Source: a virus
Virus record (IMG/VR): IMGVR_UViG_3300030329_002278
Span: 1-36,196 of that record
Length of the DNA: 36,196 nucleotides
Direction: 5' to 3' (one strand)
A program made the translations under genes and the position numbers. Positions 22,270 through 29,350 of this stretch are shown here, piece by piece (position 1 is the first letter of the stretch; each line of letters opens with the position of its first letter). The notes under the pieces are model-generated. The model was not told the origin of the DNA, searched no databases, and saw only the letters and a program-made list of their open reading frames with translations.

Positions 22270-22867
22270 ATTTATGCCAGAAGGCTATGAAGAACCACGT
22301 TCAAAAAGTGCAGGGTCATATTTTAAAGTTAATGACCCCACAAAGCAGGAAGAAACAAAACGTGTCCGTATAATGGGCAGTTTTAATAATCCTGCTACAG
22401 CAATTATGGGCTGGGAAGTTTGGACTGAAACACAAGATGAGGAGTCTGGAGAATTGAAAAGAATTCCGATTCGTAAACCTCATTCTGATGCAAACTATGA
22501 TGCCTTAACTGAATTTGAAGAACCTCAACATTTTTGGGCAATTCAAGTTTATAATCTTGAAGTAAATGAACCACAAATATGGGGCATTACACAAAGAACA
22601 ATTCAAAGGGCAATTCGCAACTTTGCTGAAAATCCAAAATGGGGTGATCCTTGTAATTATGTAATTGCTGTCACTCGTACAGGCTCTGGCTTGAATACCA
22701 AGTATAATTTGATGCCTGAACCGCCAATTGAACCTGCACCTGAAGACATTGTTAAGGCAATGGCTGAAGCCAAAATTGACTGCCGAGAAATGTTTGCACG
22801 TGACGGTAAAGGTGAAAATCCATTTGGGGCATTGTCAGATAATAGTGACGATGGGATGCCATTTTAA
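22262..22867 (+). CDS. Single-stranded DNA-binding protein candidate
   Basis: A 201-residue protein. The body is beta-rich (GSYFKVNDPTKQEETKRVRIMG, given as a region of about residues 18-39; FWAIQVYNLEVNEPQIWGIT; YVIAVTRTGSGLNTKYNLMP). The last residues, SDNSDDGMPF, are an acidic tip ending in a hydrophobic pair, as in SSB proteins that recruit partners by their tail. Position between replication genes fits. It would cover single-stranded DNA at the fork and recruit the replisome organiser or host factors. Confidence 0.75.
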   Translation: MSEFMPEGYEEPRSKSAGSYFKVNDPTKQEETKRVRIMGSFNNPATAIMGWEVWTETQDEESGELKRIPIRKPHSDANYDALTEFEEPQHFWAIQVYNLEVNEPQIWGITQRTIQRAIRNFAENPKWGDPCNYVIAVTRTGSGLNTKYNLMPEPPIEPAPEDIVKAMAEAKIDCREMFARDGKGENPFGALSDNSDDGMPF

Positions 22868-22879
22868 TTAGGAGGTATT

Positions 22880-23038
22880 ATGATGACAAAATGCCCTATC
22901 TGTAAAGGTTCTGGTGAGATGTTGTACTTTGACGAGGAAGGTGATTATTCTGAAACCTGTAAGGCTTGTCAAGGTGCAGGATTCATTCCAAAAGCATGGA
23001 GTGATGATTACCTAGAACATGATATGGAAATTACATGA
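22880..23038 (+). CDS. DnaJ-type zinc finger mini-protein
   Basis: A 52-residue protein with two CxxCxGxG motifs: CPICKGSG (residues 5-12) and CKACQGAG (27-34), the exact repeat of the DnaJ zinc centre. There is no J domain. The start has ggagg upstream (22871-22875). Such mini-proteins occur in many phages; they may act as zinc-dependent folding or partner-binding factors. Too short to appear in a size-filtered gene list. Confidence 0.75.
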   Translation: MMTKCPICKGSGEMLYFDEEGDYSETCKACQGAGFIPKAWSDDYLEHDMEIT

Positions 23039-23123
23039 AACAATCTGGTGGAGGAAACATGGATGTTTTTAAATTAGCATTGATGCAGACTCCACCAATT
23101 AATTTAATTACAGGAGAATTAAC

Positions 23124-24026
23124 ATGGAGGTTAAAGGCGAAAAAGAAAGAGTATGTTTTTTGTTGTACAAAGATTTTTTTAATTCAGTTGAACATTTCTC
23201 TGACCAAGATTTGGGTAAACTGTTTAGAGTTATACATGAATATCAAAGAAGCGATAATTGGACACTTGAGCAGGAACAAAAAGTTGATCCTATTATTCGT
23301 GTGGCGTTTGCATTTTATAAAAATCAATTTATTCTCGATGATGCAAAATGGCAGAAAAAAGTTAATTCTAGCAGGAATAATGGGGCAAAAGGTGGCAGAC
23401 CTGTAAATCCCAATAAACCTACTGGGTTAACTGGGTTATCAGACAAACCCAAAAAAGGCGTTACTGATACTGTTACTGAAACTGGAACTGAAACTGAAAC
23501 TGCAATTGTAAAAGTTAATGATCAAATAAATATTAAAAACTTAAAACAAAAGGAGTTGGTTGAATCAGTTATTCATGACTTAAATGATAAGTTGAATCTC
23601 TCAAGGGGATTTTCTTGTAAATCTAAAAACAATGTTTCAAGAATTGTGGCAAGGTTGAAAGAAGGATTTACTTTAGATGACTTTTTAGTTGTTCATAAAA
23701 ATAAAATTGCCCAATGGCAAAATGATCCTGAAATGGCAAGATTTTTGAGACCTGAAACTCTGCATGGTAATAAATTTGAAAGTTACCTGAATGAAAAAGA
23801 GGTCAAAGATATTACGCCAACAAAACCAAAATACCAAACTGCAGATGAACGCAGAAATGAAAATAACAAACAAGTTTTTGAAAACACCATAAAGGAGATT
23901 GACAATGTACACAGAACCGGAACAGGAACAGGAACAGGAAATGATGAAACAGAGAATATTGGGGCAGGATTCTCAAGCAAAGAAACAGAAGGCAATAGCA
24001 GTTTCTTTAAACAGCTTCGGAGTTAA
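23124..24026 (+). CDS. Replisome organiser / replication initiation protein
   Basis: A 300-residue protein. The N-terminal ~100 residues (FLLYKDFFNSVEHFSDQDLG, FILDDAKWQKKVNSSRNNG) match the DUF6291-type start of phage replication proteins. After a Thr/Glu-rich linker (residues ~115-130), the C-terminal domain has SRIVARLKEGFTLDDFLVVH, QNDPEMARFLRPETLHGNKF and ESYLN, the pattern of the phage replication C-terminal domain (Phg_2220_C). It should bind the origin and load the host helicase with the next gene product. The end (RTGTGTGTGND) is encoded by GGAACA repeats that also encode the next gene in another frame. Ribosome site aggag. Confidence 0.85.
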   Translation: MEVKGEKERVCFLLYKDFFNSVEHFSDQDLGKLFRVIHEYQRSDNWTLEQEQKVDPIIRVAFAFYKNQFILDDAKWQKKVNSSRNNGAKGGRPVNPNKPTGLTGLSDKPKKGVTDTVTETGTETETAIVKVNDQINIKNLKQKELVESVIHDLNDKLNLSRGFSCKSKNNVSRIVARLKEGFTLDDFLVVHKNKIAQWQNDPEMARFLRPETLHGNKFESYLNEKEVKDITPTKPKYQTADERRNENNKQVFENTIKEIDNVHRTGTGTGTGNDETENIGAGFSSKETEGNSSFFKQLRS

Positions 24027-24315
24027 TTATCGCAAAACTATTGACAAGGAGTTGATACAAATCTGGATTCAAAGTATACAACATCTTAGCCTTGAACAAA
24101 TTGCACGTGGCACCAAAAGATGTTTGCAGGAAGTTGAATTCTTCCCTTCAGTTGCAAAATTTATTGAATTGGCTAAAGGTCGTAAAGAATCCGATCGTTG
24201 GGTAGAACCAAAACCTGACCAGTTATTAATTGAAGAAAAAAAAGAACGTGTACCGATGCCTAAAGAGTTTAAAGAATTGTTTGGTAATTTTTTGAATAAA
24301 AAGTCTGTAAAATAA
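23905..24315 (+). CDS. Helicase loader-like protein
   Basis: A 136-residue protein whose start overlaps the replisome organiser by 122 bp in another frame. ATG 23905 is preferred because aaaggag stands 7 bases upstream. After a Glu/Gln repeat (EPEQEQEQE), residues ~35-90 (IQIWIQSIQHLSLEQIARGTKRC, as a region; EVEFFPSVAKFIELAKG) fit the N-terminal fold of SPP1 G39P-type helicase loaders. It would help the host replicative helicase onto the phage origin. Its order after the replisome organiser is typical. Confidence 0.7.
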   Translation: MYTEPEQEQEQEMMKQRILGQDSQAKKQKAIAVSLNSFGVNYRKTIDKELIQIWIQSIQHLSLEQIARGTKRCLQEVEFFPSVAKFIELAKGRKESDRWVEPKPDQLLIEEKKERVPMPKEFKELFGNFLNKKSVK

Positions 24316-24322
24316 TTTTTAC

Positions 24323-24352
24323 TTGACTCTATAAGGTAGTTAAAAATACTAT
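24323..24352 (+). promoter_or_regulatory. Promoter candidate for the DNA-modification operon
   Basis: TTGACT (24323-24328), 18-bp spacer, TACTAT (24347-24352), in the only gap (72 bp) between the replication genes and the ParB-like gene. The block CTATAAGG occurs twice here (24329 and 24349). The -10 box is less ideal than the two early promoters. Confidence 0.5.
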
Positions 24353-24388
24353 AAGGATATTTGAACATAAATTCTTACCAGAGGTAAT

Positions 24389-24958
24389 ATGGAAATAATC
24401 CAACGTAAAATTGAAGAATTGGTTTCGGCTGAATATAATCCACGCCAAATGACAGGAGAACAACGTAAATCTTTAACTGATAGTATTAAAAGATTCGGGT
24501 TGGTTGATCCAATCTTGGTAAATATAAACCCTGAAAGGAAAAACATTATTGTAGGAGGTCATCAGCGAGTTACTATTGCAAAAGAATTAGGAATTGGCGA
24601 AGTTCCAACTGTAGAAATTGACCTTACGCCAGAAAAGGAACGTGAATTAAATATTCGGTTAAATAGAAATACTGGTGAATGGGATTGGGATGCGCTTGCA
24701 AATCATTTTGATTCTACTCAGTTAAGTGAATGGGGTTTTACTGATAATCAACTAACTGGCTTTGCAACTATAGATTATTCAATCCTTGATGATGCGGATG
24801 TTGATTTGGAAGCATTTAAAGATGGAACACGCAAAGCAATTCAAATTGAATTCAAGTTGGAAGATTACGAGGAAGCAAATACTTTGGTTAATGCAATGAG
24901 AGACGAAGGTGAATATGTAGGTGGCTTTATTTTAGCTTGCCTTAAAAACAGGGTATGA
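24389..24958 (+). CDS. ParB-like nuclease/CTPase-fold protein of the DNA-modification cassette
   Basis: A 189-residue protein with the ParB N-terminal fold: EYNPRQM (15-21), IKRFGLVDPILVNIN (33-47) and the box IVGGHQRVTIAKELG (54-68) with the GGHxR motif. There is no HTH region or C-terminal dimerisation domain as in chromosomal ParB, so it is not a partition protein. Single ParB domains of this type lie beside DNA methylase or DNA modification genes in phages. Here it heads an operon with two glycosyltransferases and a TET/JBP oxygenase. A role in guiding the modification to DNA sites is my inference. It overlaps the next gene by ATGA. Confidence 0.85.
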   Translation: MEIIQRKIEELVSAEYNPRQMTGEQRKSLTDSIKRFGLVDPILVNINPERKNIIVGGHQRVTIAKELGIGEVPTVEIDLTPEKERELNIRLNRNTGEWDWDALANHFDSTQLSEWGFTDNQLTGFATIDYSILDDADVDLEAFKDGTRKAIQIEFKLEDYEEANTLVNAMRDEGEYVGGFILACLKNRV

Positions 24959-25614
24959 TTCCAAAAATTATTCATCAAATTTATTTTAATTTATCAAATA
25001 CAGTTTTAGCCGATCACAAAATATTTTACCAAAGCCACAACATTTGTAAAAAATATACAGATTATCATTATATGTTGTGGTCTGAAAAAGAATGTGAGGA
25101 TTTGTTGAACTGTGAATTTCCTCAATATAAAGATTTCTACAATAATTTTAGATATGAAATACAAAAGATAGATTTTATTCGTTTTTGTATTTTATATAGA
25201 TATGGTGGGTTTTATGTAGACTTGGATATGTTTATGTTAAAATCCTTTAATGAATTACTAGCGAGAAAAGTTGTTTTCCATAATGTCAGACACGTCAAAC
25301 CTAATTGGAGTTTTATCGAAAATGATTTTATGGGTAGTGTACCCAAGTTTCAATTATGGTTAGATATAATGGAAAAATGTGTTGAAAATTATAAAGATAA
25401 AGAGGTCATTGATATTTATAAAATATGGAAGGGGAGGTTCATATTGCAAACGACTGGCCCGAAATTCCTTTCAAGATTTATCCAGAAAAAATTCCCGAAA
25501 TTTACGCCAATGAAATTAGTTTATACAAAATTCCAATCTGATCCAAAAGATGGTTATTATTTGCAGGATTATAAATTAAATACTTGGATAAAAAATCAGC
25601 AAGGGATATTGTGA
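24955..25614 (+). CDS. GT32-type glycosyltransferase (DXD sugar-binding)
   Basis: A 219-residue enzyme. The start IPKIIHQIYFNL is the usual beginning of GT32/OCH1-type transferases, and IDFIRFCILYRYGGFYVDLD (72-91) holds the DXD motif (D89, D91) that binds the metal and nucleotide sugar. WSEKECEDLL (42-51) is also typical. Known members use UDP- or GDP-sugars on glycans. Here the gene is locked by 4-bp overlaps between ParB-like and TAGT genes, so the acceptor may be a modified base or the first sugar on it. Decoration of virion or host surface is the alternative. Confidence 0.85.
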   Translation: MIPKIIHQIYFNLSNTVLADHKIFYQSHNICKKYTDYHYMLWSEKECEDLLNCEFPQYKDFYNNFRYEIQKIDFIRFCILYRYGGFYVDLDMFMLKSFNELLARKVVFHNVRHVKPNWSFIENDFMGSVPKFQLWLDIMEKCVENYKDKEVIDIYKIWKGRFILQTTGPKFLSRFIQKKFPKFTPMKLVYTKFQSDPKDGYYLQDYKLNTWIKNQQGIL

Positions 25615-26444
25615 TACCAATATATGTGCCTTCATATAACAGGGCAAAAACAATCAAGACTTCACTTTACCTTGATGAATGTGGGCTTGATTATAAGCTG
25701 TTGTTGCATACAGAAAAATGTAAGGAAGATTACCTGAATGCAGGCAGGGTTACAGAGGATAAGATAATAGTAACTGGAGCGGATCGTGGAATTACTAATC
25801 AGCGAAACTGGATTGTTAATAATTTAGCTGAAAAAGGTAAATGGTATATTTCTTTGGATGATAATATCTCAGGCTTCAAAAGAGTGCGAAGTCCCTTGTA
25901 TGAAAATAAGAAAAAGCTGGATGTTAATGGTTCCGATATTAGTCAGGCTGATTATGATTTTGAGATAAATGCAAAGGAATTTATTTCCTTACTGGAAAAA
26001 GATATTGAAGTGGCTGAACAAATAAAAGTTGAATACGTTGGTTTTGCTACTGTTGGTAATTATTTCTTTAACAGTAAAAAATATAAAACTGTTGGGTATG
26101 TTATTTCAAAAGCAGTTGCAATTAAATATAATGGCTTGGAGTATGATAAAAAGTTGGAAGCGATGGAGGATTTTGGTTATTGTGCTGACCAAATTATAAG
26201 GAACAATGCAGTATTAATTAATTGTTGGATAAAACCCACAGCAGGGCATTATGAAGAAGGAGGAATTGGAACTTACGACCAGAGAGTTGAAAGGAAAATA
26301 ATTGATTGCGCATATTTGTTAAAAAAATATCCTGAATTTTTTAGGTATAAAGTCAAAAAAGGTTGTCATCCAAAAGCTGAATTACAAATACGTTTTAATA
26401 ATCCTGACCAAATAAAACAATGGAAGCGTAAATATTTATCATGA
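25611..26444 (+). CDS. TET-associated glycosyltransferase (TAGT-like)
   Basis: A 277-residue GT-A-type enzyme. The start is GTG 25611, which overlaps the GT32 stop as GTGA and has aaggg upstream; the frame is open to 25584. Features: IPIYVPSYNRAKTIKT (2-17), LLLHTEKCKEDYLNAG (30-45), GITNQRNWIVNN (60-71) and WYISLDDNISGF (78-89) with a DD-type metal site at D83-D84. This is the pattern of the transferase family that travels with phage TET/JBP genes and puts sugar on hydroxylated bases. The next gene is such a dioxygenase, with ATGA overlap. The sugar donor is unknown. Confidence 0.8.
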   Translation: MIPIYVPSYNRAKTIKTSLYLDECGLDYKLLLHTEKCKEDYLNAGRVTEDKIIVTGADRGITNQRNWIVNNLAEKGKWYISLDDNISGFKRVRSPLYENKKKLDVNGSDISQADYDFEINAKEFISLLEKDIEVAEQIKVEYVGFATVGNYFFNSKKYKTVGYVISKAVAIKYNGLEYDKKLEAMEDFGYCADQIIRNNAVLINCWIKPTAGHYEEGGIGTYDQRVERKIIDCAYLLKKYPEFFRYKVKKGCHPKAELQIRFNNPDQIKQWKRKYLS

Positions 26445-27271
26445 AAGAATTGCATTTGGAATTGGTTGAACACGAAACTAGGGTTGGGAAACGATGTGGG
26501 GAAATTGAACCGAATGTTACTGAAGATTGTATATTTTTAGATGAAGGAGAAAGAGTTGGATTTTATTTATCAAAAATTAATGGTAAATTGAAGCAGTTGG
26601 TTGAAGTTGCTAATAATGAATTTATTAGTGATAATGTTCCAAAGTCGGAAATGAGACGTGCCGATACAGTTAATAAATATTTTAAATTAAAAAACAGCAG
26701 GGAACCTACATATTACGGAGAAAATACTCAACTTGCAGATAAAATGGGTGTTATCCAAATGAGTGCTATATTGGGAAGTGTACCACCGAAAGCGCACTTC
26801 AGACGTCCTTATCCCGTCATATCCAGTGTTCATCAACAACCAAAGGCACAAACCTTTGTCAAAGCAATGGTTTTACTGGCGAGAGAATCAGAGTCTTTAG
26901 TAAAGAAATATTTGCCTGAAATTTACAAAAAACAATTAGAAGTTGTGTCTGAAGCTGTTCCTCCAAAATGGCAGTTCAGCCCAATGTTTACTAGTTCCAT
27001 TTCAAACTATAATATTTCTGCACCATTTCATATTGATACAGGTAACTTAAAAGATACTGTTAATTGCATTTTTACAAGAAGGTTTGATGCAGTAGGTGGA
27101 TGTTTGCATATTCCCGATTATAATATTACAGTTGAACAGGCAGATTGTTCGTTTCTGTGCTACCCTGCTTGGCGTAATGTACATGGTGTTACACCGATTC
27201 GTGCAAAGTCCTCAAAAGGATACAGGAATTCATTAATCTTTTACCCACTTAAAGGTTTCGATGGCTACTGA
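26441..27271 (+). CDS. TET/JBP-family 2OG-Fe(II) DNA base dioxygenase
   Basis: A 276-residue enzyme. The catalytic core is near the C-terminus: APFHIDTGN with H197 and D199, VGGCLHIPDYNITVEQAD (218-235), NVHGVTPI with distal H249, and KGYRNSLIFYPL with R262 for 2-oxoglutarate. The 'HGVTP' and 'R-N-S-L-I-F-Y' parts are characteristic of the TET/JBP family, which hydroxylates 5-methylcytosine (TET) or thymine (JBP). With the TAGT and GT32 upstream, it should make a hydroxymethyl base that is then glycosylated, likely to resist host nucleases. No C5 cytosine methyltransferase is in this genome, so the substrate is open. It overlaps the small-terminase candidate by 11 bp. Confidence 0.85.
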   Translation: MKELHLELVEHETRVGKRCGEIEPNVTEDCIFLDEGERVGFYLSKINGKLKQLVEVANNEFISDNVPKSEMRRADTVNKYFKLKNSREPTYYGENTQLADKMGVIQMSAILGSVPPKAHFRRPYPVISSVHQQPKAQTFVKAMVLLARESESLVKKYLPEIYKKQLEVVSEAVPPKWQFSPMFTSSISNYNISAPFHIDTGNLKDTVNCIFTRRFDAVGGCLHIPDYNITVEQADCSFLCYPAWRNVHGVTPIRAKSSKGYRNSLIFYPLKGFDGY

Positions 27272-27659
27272 TAAAACAGTAACAAAACAGTACGATCATT
27301 TAAAAGAACATCAGTTCAAGAAAGGTCAGTCAGGTAATCCTAATGGCAGACCGAAAGGCACTCGTTCAATTCCAGATATGTTGTTAAAGATTGGCGCAGA
27401 AGAAGGTACAAAAGATGGCCAGTTTACTAAATTGGAAGTGGTGTTGCGTAGGGTGTTTGAATATGCACTTGAAGGTAAGTCATGGGCAGTTGAATTTATT
27501 GCTGATCGAACAGAAGGTAAAGTGAGGCAGGAGTTGCAAGTTGGTATGATGCCAGATGTGGTGTTTACTCCAATTGAAGATGCGACTGAAGAAGAATGGA
27601 ATAAAAGAATTATTGAGAGTACAAAAGAACAATTACCTGCACCGAAGGATATAAACTGA
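27261..27659 (+). CDS. Small terminase subunit candidate (DUF5681)
   Basis: A 132-residue protein with the DUF5681 signature FKKGQSGNPNGRPKGTRSIP (24-43) and a helical middle (EVVLRRVFEYALEGKSWAVEFIADRTEGK, as a region). DUF5681 proteins stand next to large terminase genes in many phages and probably recognise packaging DNA. It overlaps the TET/JBP gene, so DNA modification and packaging genes are co-translated. The large terminase follows after a small gene and a repeat array that may be its binding target. Confidence 0.7.
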   Translation: MATDKTVTKQYDHLKEHQFKKGQSGNPNGRPKGTRSIPDMLLKIGAEEGTKDGQFTKLEVVLRRVFEYALEGKSWAVEFIADRTEGKVRQELQVGMMPDVVFTPIEDATEEEWNKRIIESTKEQLPAPKDIN

Positions 27660-27874
27660 TGGGAAAAGGGATATTGAATCGTGGTTCACAAGCACATAAA
27701 GTGAAAACAAAATACACACGCAAAAAGAAGCACAACAACCAAAAAGAATCAAAAGACCTGAGGGAACTGAACCGAAACAGTTCTATCAGAGCCCCTAAAT
27801 ATAGGGAACTGATGGCTAAAATTAAGGGAACTGAAGGAACTGAGGGAACTGAATCGAAACAGTTCTTTTATTGA
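27659..27874 (+). CDS. Small basic protein over the repeat region
   Basis: A 71-residue, very basic protein (KVKTKYTRKKKHNNQKESK) whose 3' half is made of GGAACTG repeats (IKGTEGTEGTESKQ). It overlaps the small-terminase candidate stop (TGATG). The repeats belong to the array that continues to 27994, so the DNA may matter more than the protein. It could still be a packaging accessory. Confidence 0.5.
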   Translation: MGKGILNRGSQAHKVKTKYTRKKKHNNQKESKDLRELNRNSSIRAPKYRELMAKIKGTEGTEGTESKQFFY

Positions 27875-27994
27875 AATATTTAGCCCTTGGTATCAGCTGA
27901 TCTACAATGATGAAAAGACCTGAAAAGACCTGAAAAGACCTGAAAAGACCTGAAAAAGGGAACTGAAAAGACCTGAAGGAACTGAAAAGACCTG
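27751..27994 (+). repeat. Repeat array between terminase genes (packaging-site candidate)
   Basis: AAAAGACCTG occurs seven times: 27751, 27913, 27923, 27933, 27943, 27966 and 27985, four of them in exact 10-bp tandem. A second motif, GGAACTG, is interspersed at 27763, 27805, 27828, 27836, 27845, 27959 and 27978. Hairpins GAACTG/CAGTTC form at 27764-27783 and 27846-27865, and a 10-bp palindrome ATCAGCTGAT lies at 27892-27901. The tandem units lie in the 135-bp gap before the large terminase. Repeated sites of this kind near terminase genes can be small-terminase binding (pac or cosB-like) sites. Confidence 0.75.
27846..27872 (+). terminator. Hairpin with T-rich tail before large terminase
   Basis: GAACTG (27846-27851) pairs with CAGTTC (27860-27865), loop of eight bases, followed by TTTTATT. 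The stem is short (6 bp), so it could be a weak terminator or attenuator, or part of the packaging site. The copy at 27764-27783 has no T tail. Confidence 0.35.
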
Positions 27995-28009
27995 AAAAAC
28001 TATTGTGAA

Positions 28010-29350
28010 ATGATAATAAGAACACAGAAAGGTGCGCAATCAGATTTGTTGGCTTGCCCTGCTTCTGATGTATTTTATGGTGGCGCAAGAGGAGGTGGAA
28101 AAAGTCATGGGATTTTGTTAGATTTCGCTAAACACGCATACAAATATGCTCAAGGTATTGGTGTTCTATTTAGGAAAACATATCCAGAACTAGAAGATTT
28201 ACAATCAAAAGCACAGCGTATATATCCATTCTTAGGTGCTACTTACAAAGCAGGTGCAAGGAGTTGGGAGTTCCCTTCAGGTGCAACTCTAAAAATGAGG
28301 TATCTTCAAACTGATGAACACGCAAATAATTACATTGGGCATGAGTATACTTGGATGGGCTTTGACCAACTTGATTCATGGCCAAAGCAGTCAACTATCG
28401 ACAAATTAAAAGCTAATCTCAGAAATCCTCATGGAATCCCTTCACGCATGGTAAGTACAGGGAATCCGGGTGGCGTTGGGCATAATTGGATAAAGGCTAG
28501 GTATATCGATCCTGCGCCACCGAGGACTTTGATCCGTGATAATGGCTCAGCGACAAGATGTTATATTCCTGCAACAGTTTACGATAATGAAATACTACTG
28601 CAATCTGATCCTGACTATGTTAACAGGCTCAAGGATTCAGGTGCGGATTGGTTAGTAAGAGCATGGTTGTATGGTGATTGGGATATTGTAGCAGGAGGTA
28701 TGTTTGATGATGTATGGCAAAGAGATACTCATGTAATTGAACCTTTTGAAATACCTAAAAATTGGCGTGTTGACAGGTCGTTTGATTGGGGTTCGTCTGC
28801 GCCATTTTCAGTACAATGGTGGGCTGAATCAGATGGTAGTCCTATAGAAGATGGTAGAATTTGGCCTAGAGGAACTTTGTTTCACATTGCAGAATGGTAT
28901 GGTTGCACAGGGAATCCGAATGAAGGAATAAAAATGTTGGCATCTGAAATCGCAAGAGGTATTCTAGATATTGAACGAAACATGAAAAGGCGAGTACATC
29001 CTGCTGGTGCTGATCCTTCAATTTTTGCTACAACTAATGGCACAAGTATTGCGGATGAAATGGCAAGAGTAGGAGTGCGGTGGGAAAAAGCAGATAATAC
29101 ACGCAAAGCAGGATGGGAAAAGTTGCGTAGGTTATTCAAGGCATCAACTGCACAGCCTATGGAAGAAGCAGGATTGTTTGTATTTAGTACCTGTAGGCAA
29201 TTCATAAGAACAGTCCCAAGTTTGCCAAGAGATCAAAGGGATTTGGAAGATTTAGACACATCAACCGAAGATCACATTGCGGATGCCTGTAGGTACAGAA
29301 TCATGCGTGTAACTTCAAGATTACAAACACAAAAGATAAGGTCACTATGA
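28010..29350 (+). CDS. terL: Terminase large subunit
   Basis: A 446-residue packaging motor ATPase/nuclease. Walker A is GARGGGKS (25-32). The Walker-B-like strand reads YTWMGFDQLDSW, with D119 followed by Q120 where most relatives have Glu. VSTGNPGGVGHNW (148-160) is the coupling region. The C-terminal RNase H-like nuclease shows D259 (SFDWGSSAPF), D335 (GADPS) and D425 (HIADACRY). The ATG at 28010 has no good ribosome site because it directly follows the repeat array. It overlaps the portal gene by 4 bp. Confidence 0.95.
   Translation: MIIRTQKGAQSDLLACPASDVFYGGARGGGKSHGILLDFAKHAYKYAQGIGVLFRKTYPELEDLQSKAQRIYPFLGATYKAGARSWEFPSGATLKMRYLQTDEHANNYIGHEYTWMGFDQLDSWPKQSTIDKLKANLRNPHGIPSRMVSTGNPGGVGHNWIKARYIDPAPPRTLIRDNGSATRCYIPATVYDNEILLQSDPDYVNRLKDSGADWLVRAWLYGDWDIVAGGMFDDVWQRDTHVIEPFEIPKNWRVDRSFDWGSSAPFSVQWWAESDGSPIEDGRIWPRGTLFHIAEWYGCTGNPNEGIKMLASEIARGILDIERNMKRRVHPAGADPSIFATTNGTSIADEMARVGVRWEKADNTRKAGWEKLRRLFKASTAQPMEEAGLFVFSTCRQFIRTVPSLPRDQRDLEDLDTSTEDHIADACRYRIMRVTSRLQTQKIRSL

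Noticed and set aside
23035-23406. Overlapping frame before and inside the replisome organiser (ATG 23059 has a ggagg site)
   Set aside because: Most of it lies in another frame of a strongly supported gene and its protein is an unlikely mix; only the first ~20 residues lie free. It could be a leader peptide, but I cannot support it.
24389-24958. ParB-like gene as a plasmid-type partition system
   Set aside because: There is no ParA gene, no HTH or dimerisation domain, and the neighbours are DNA-modification genes.
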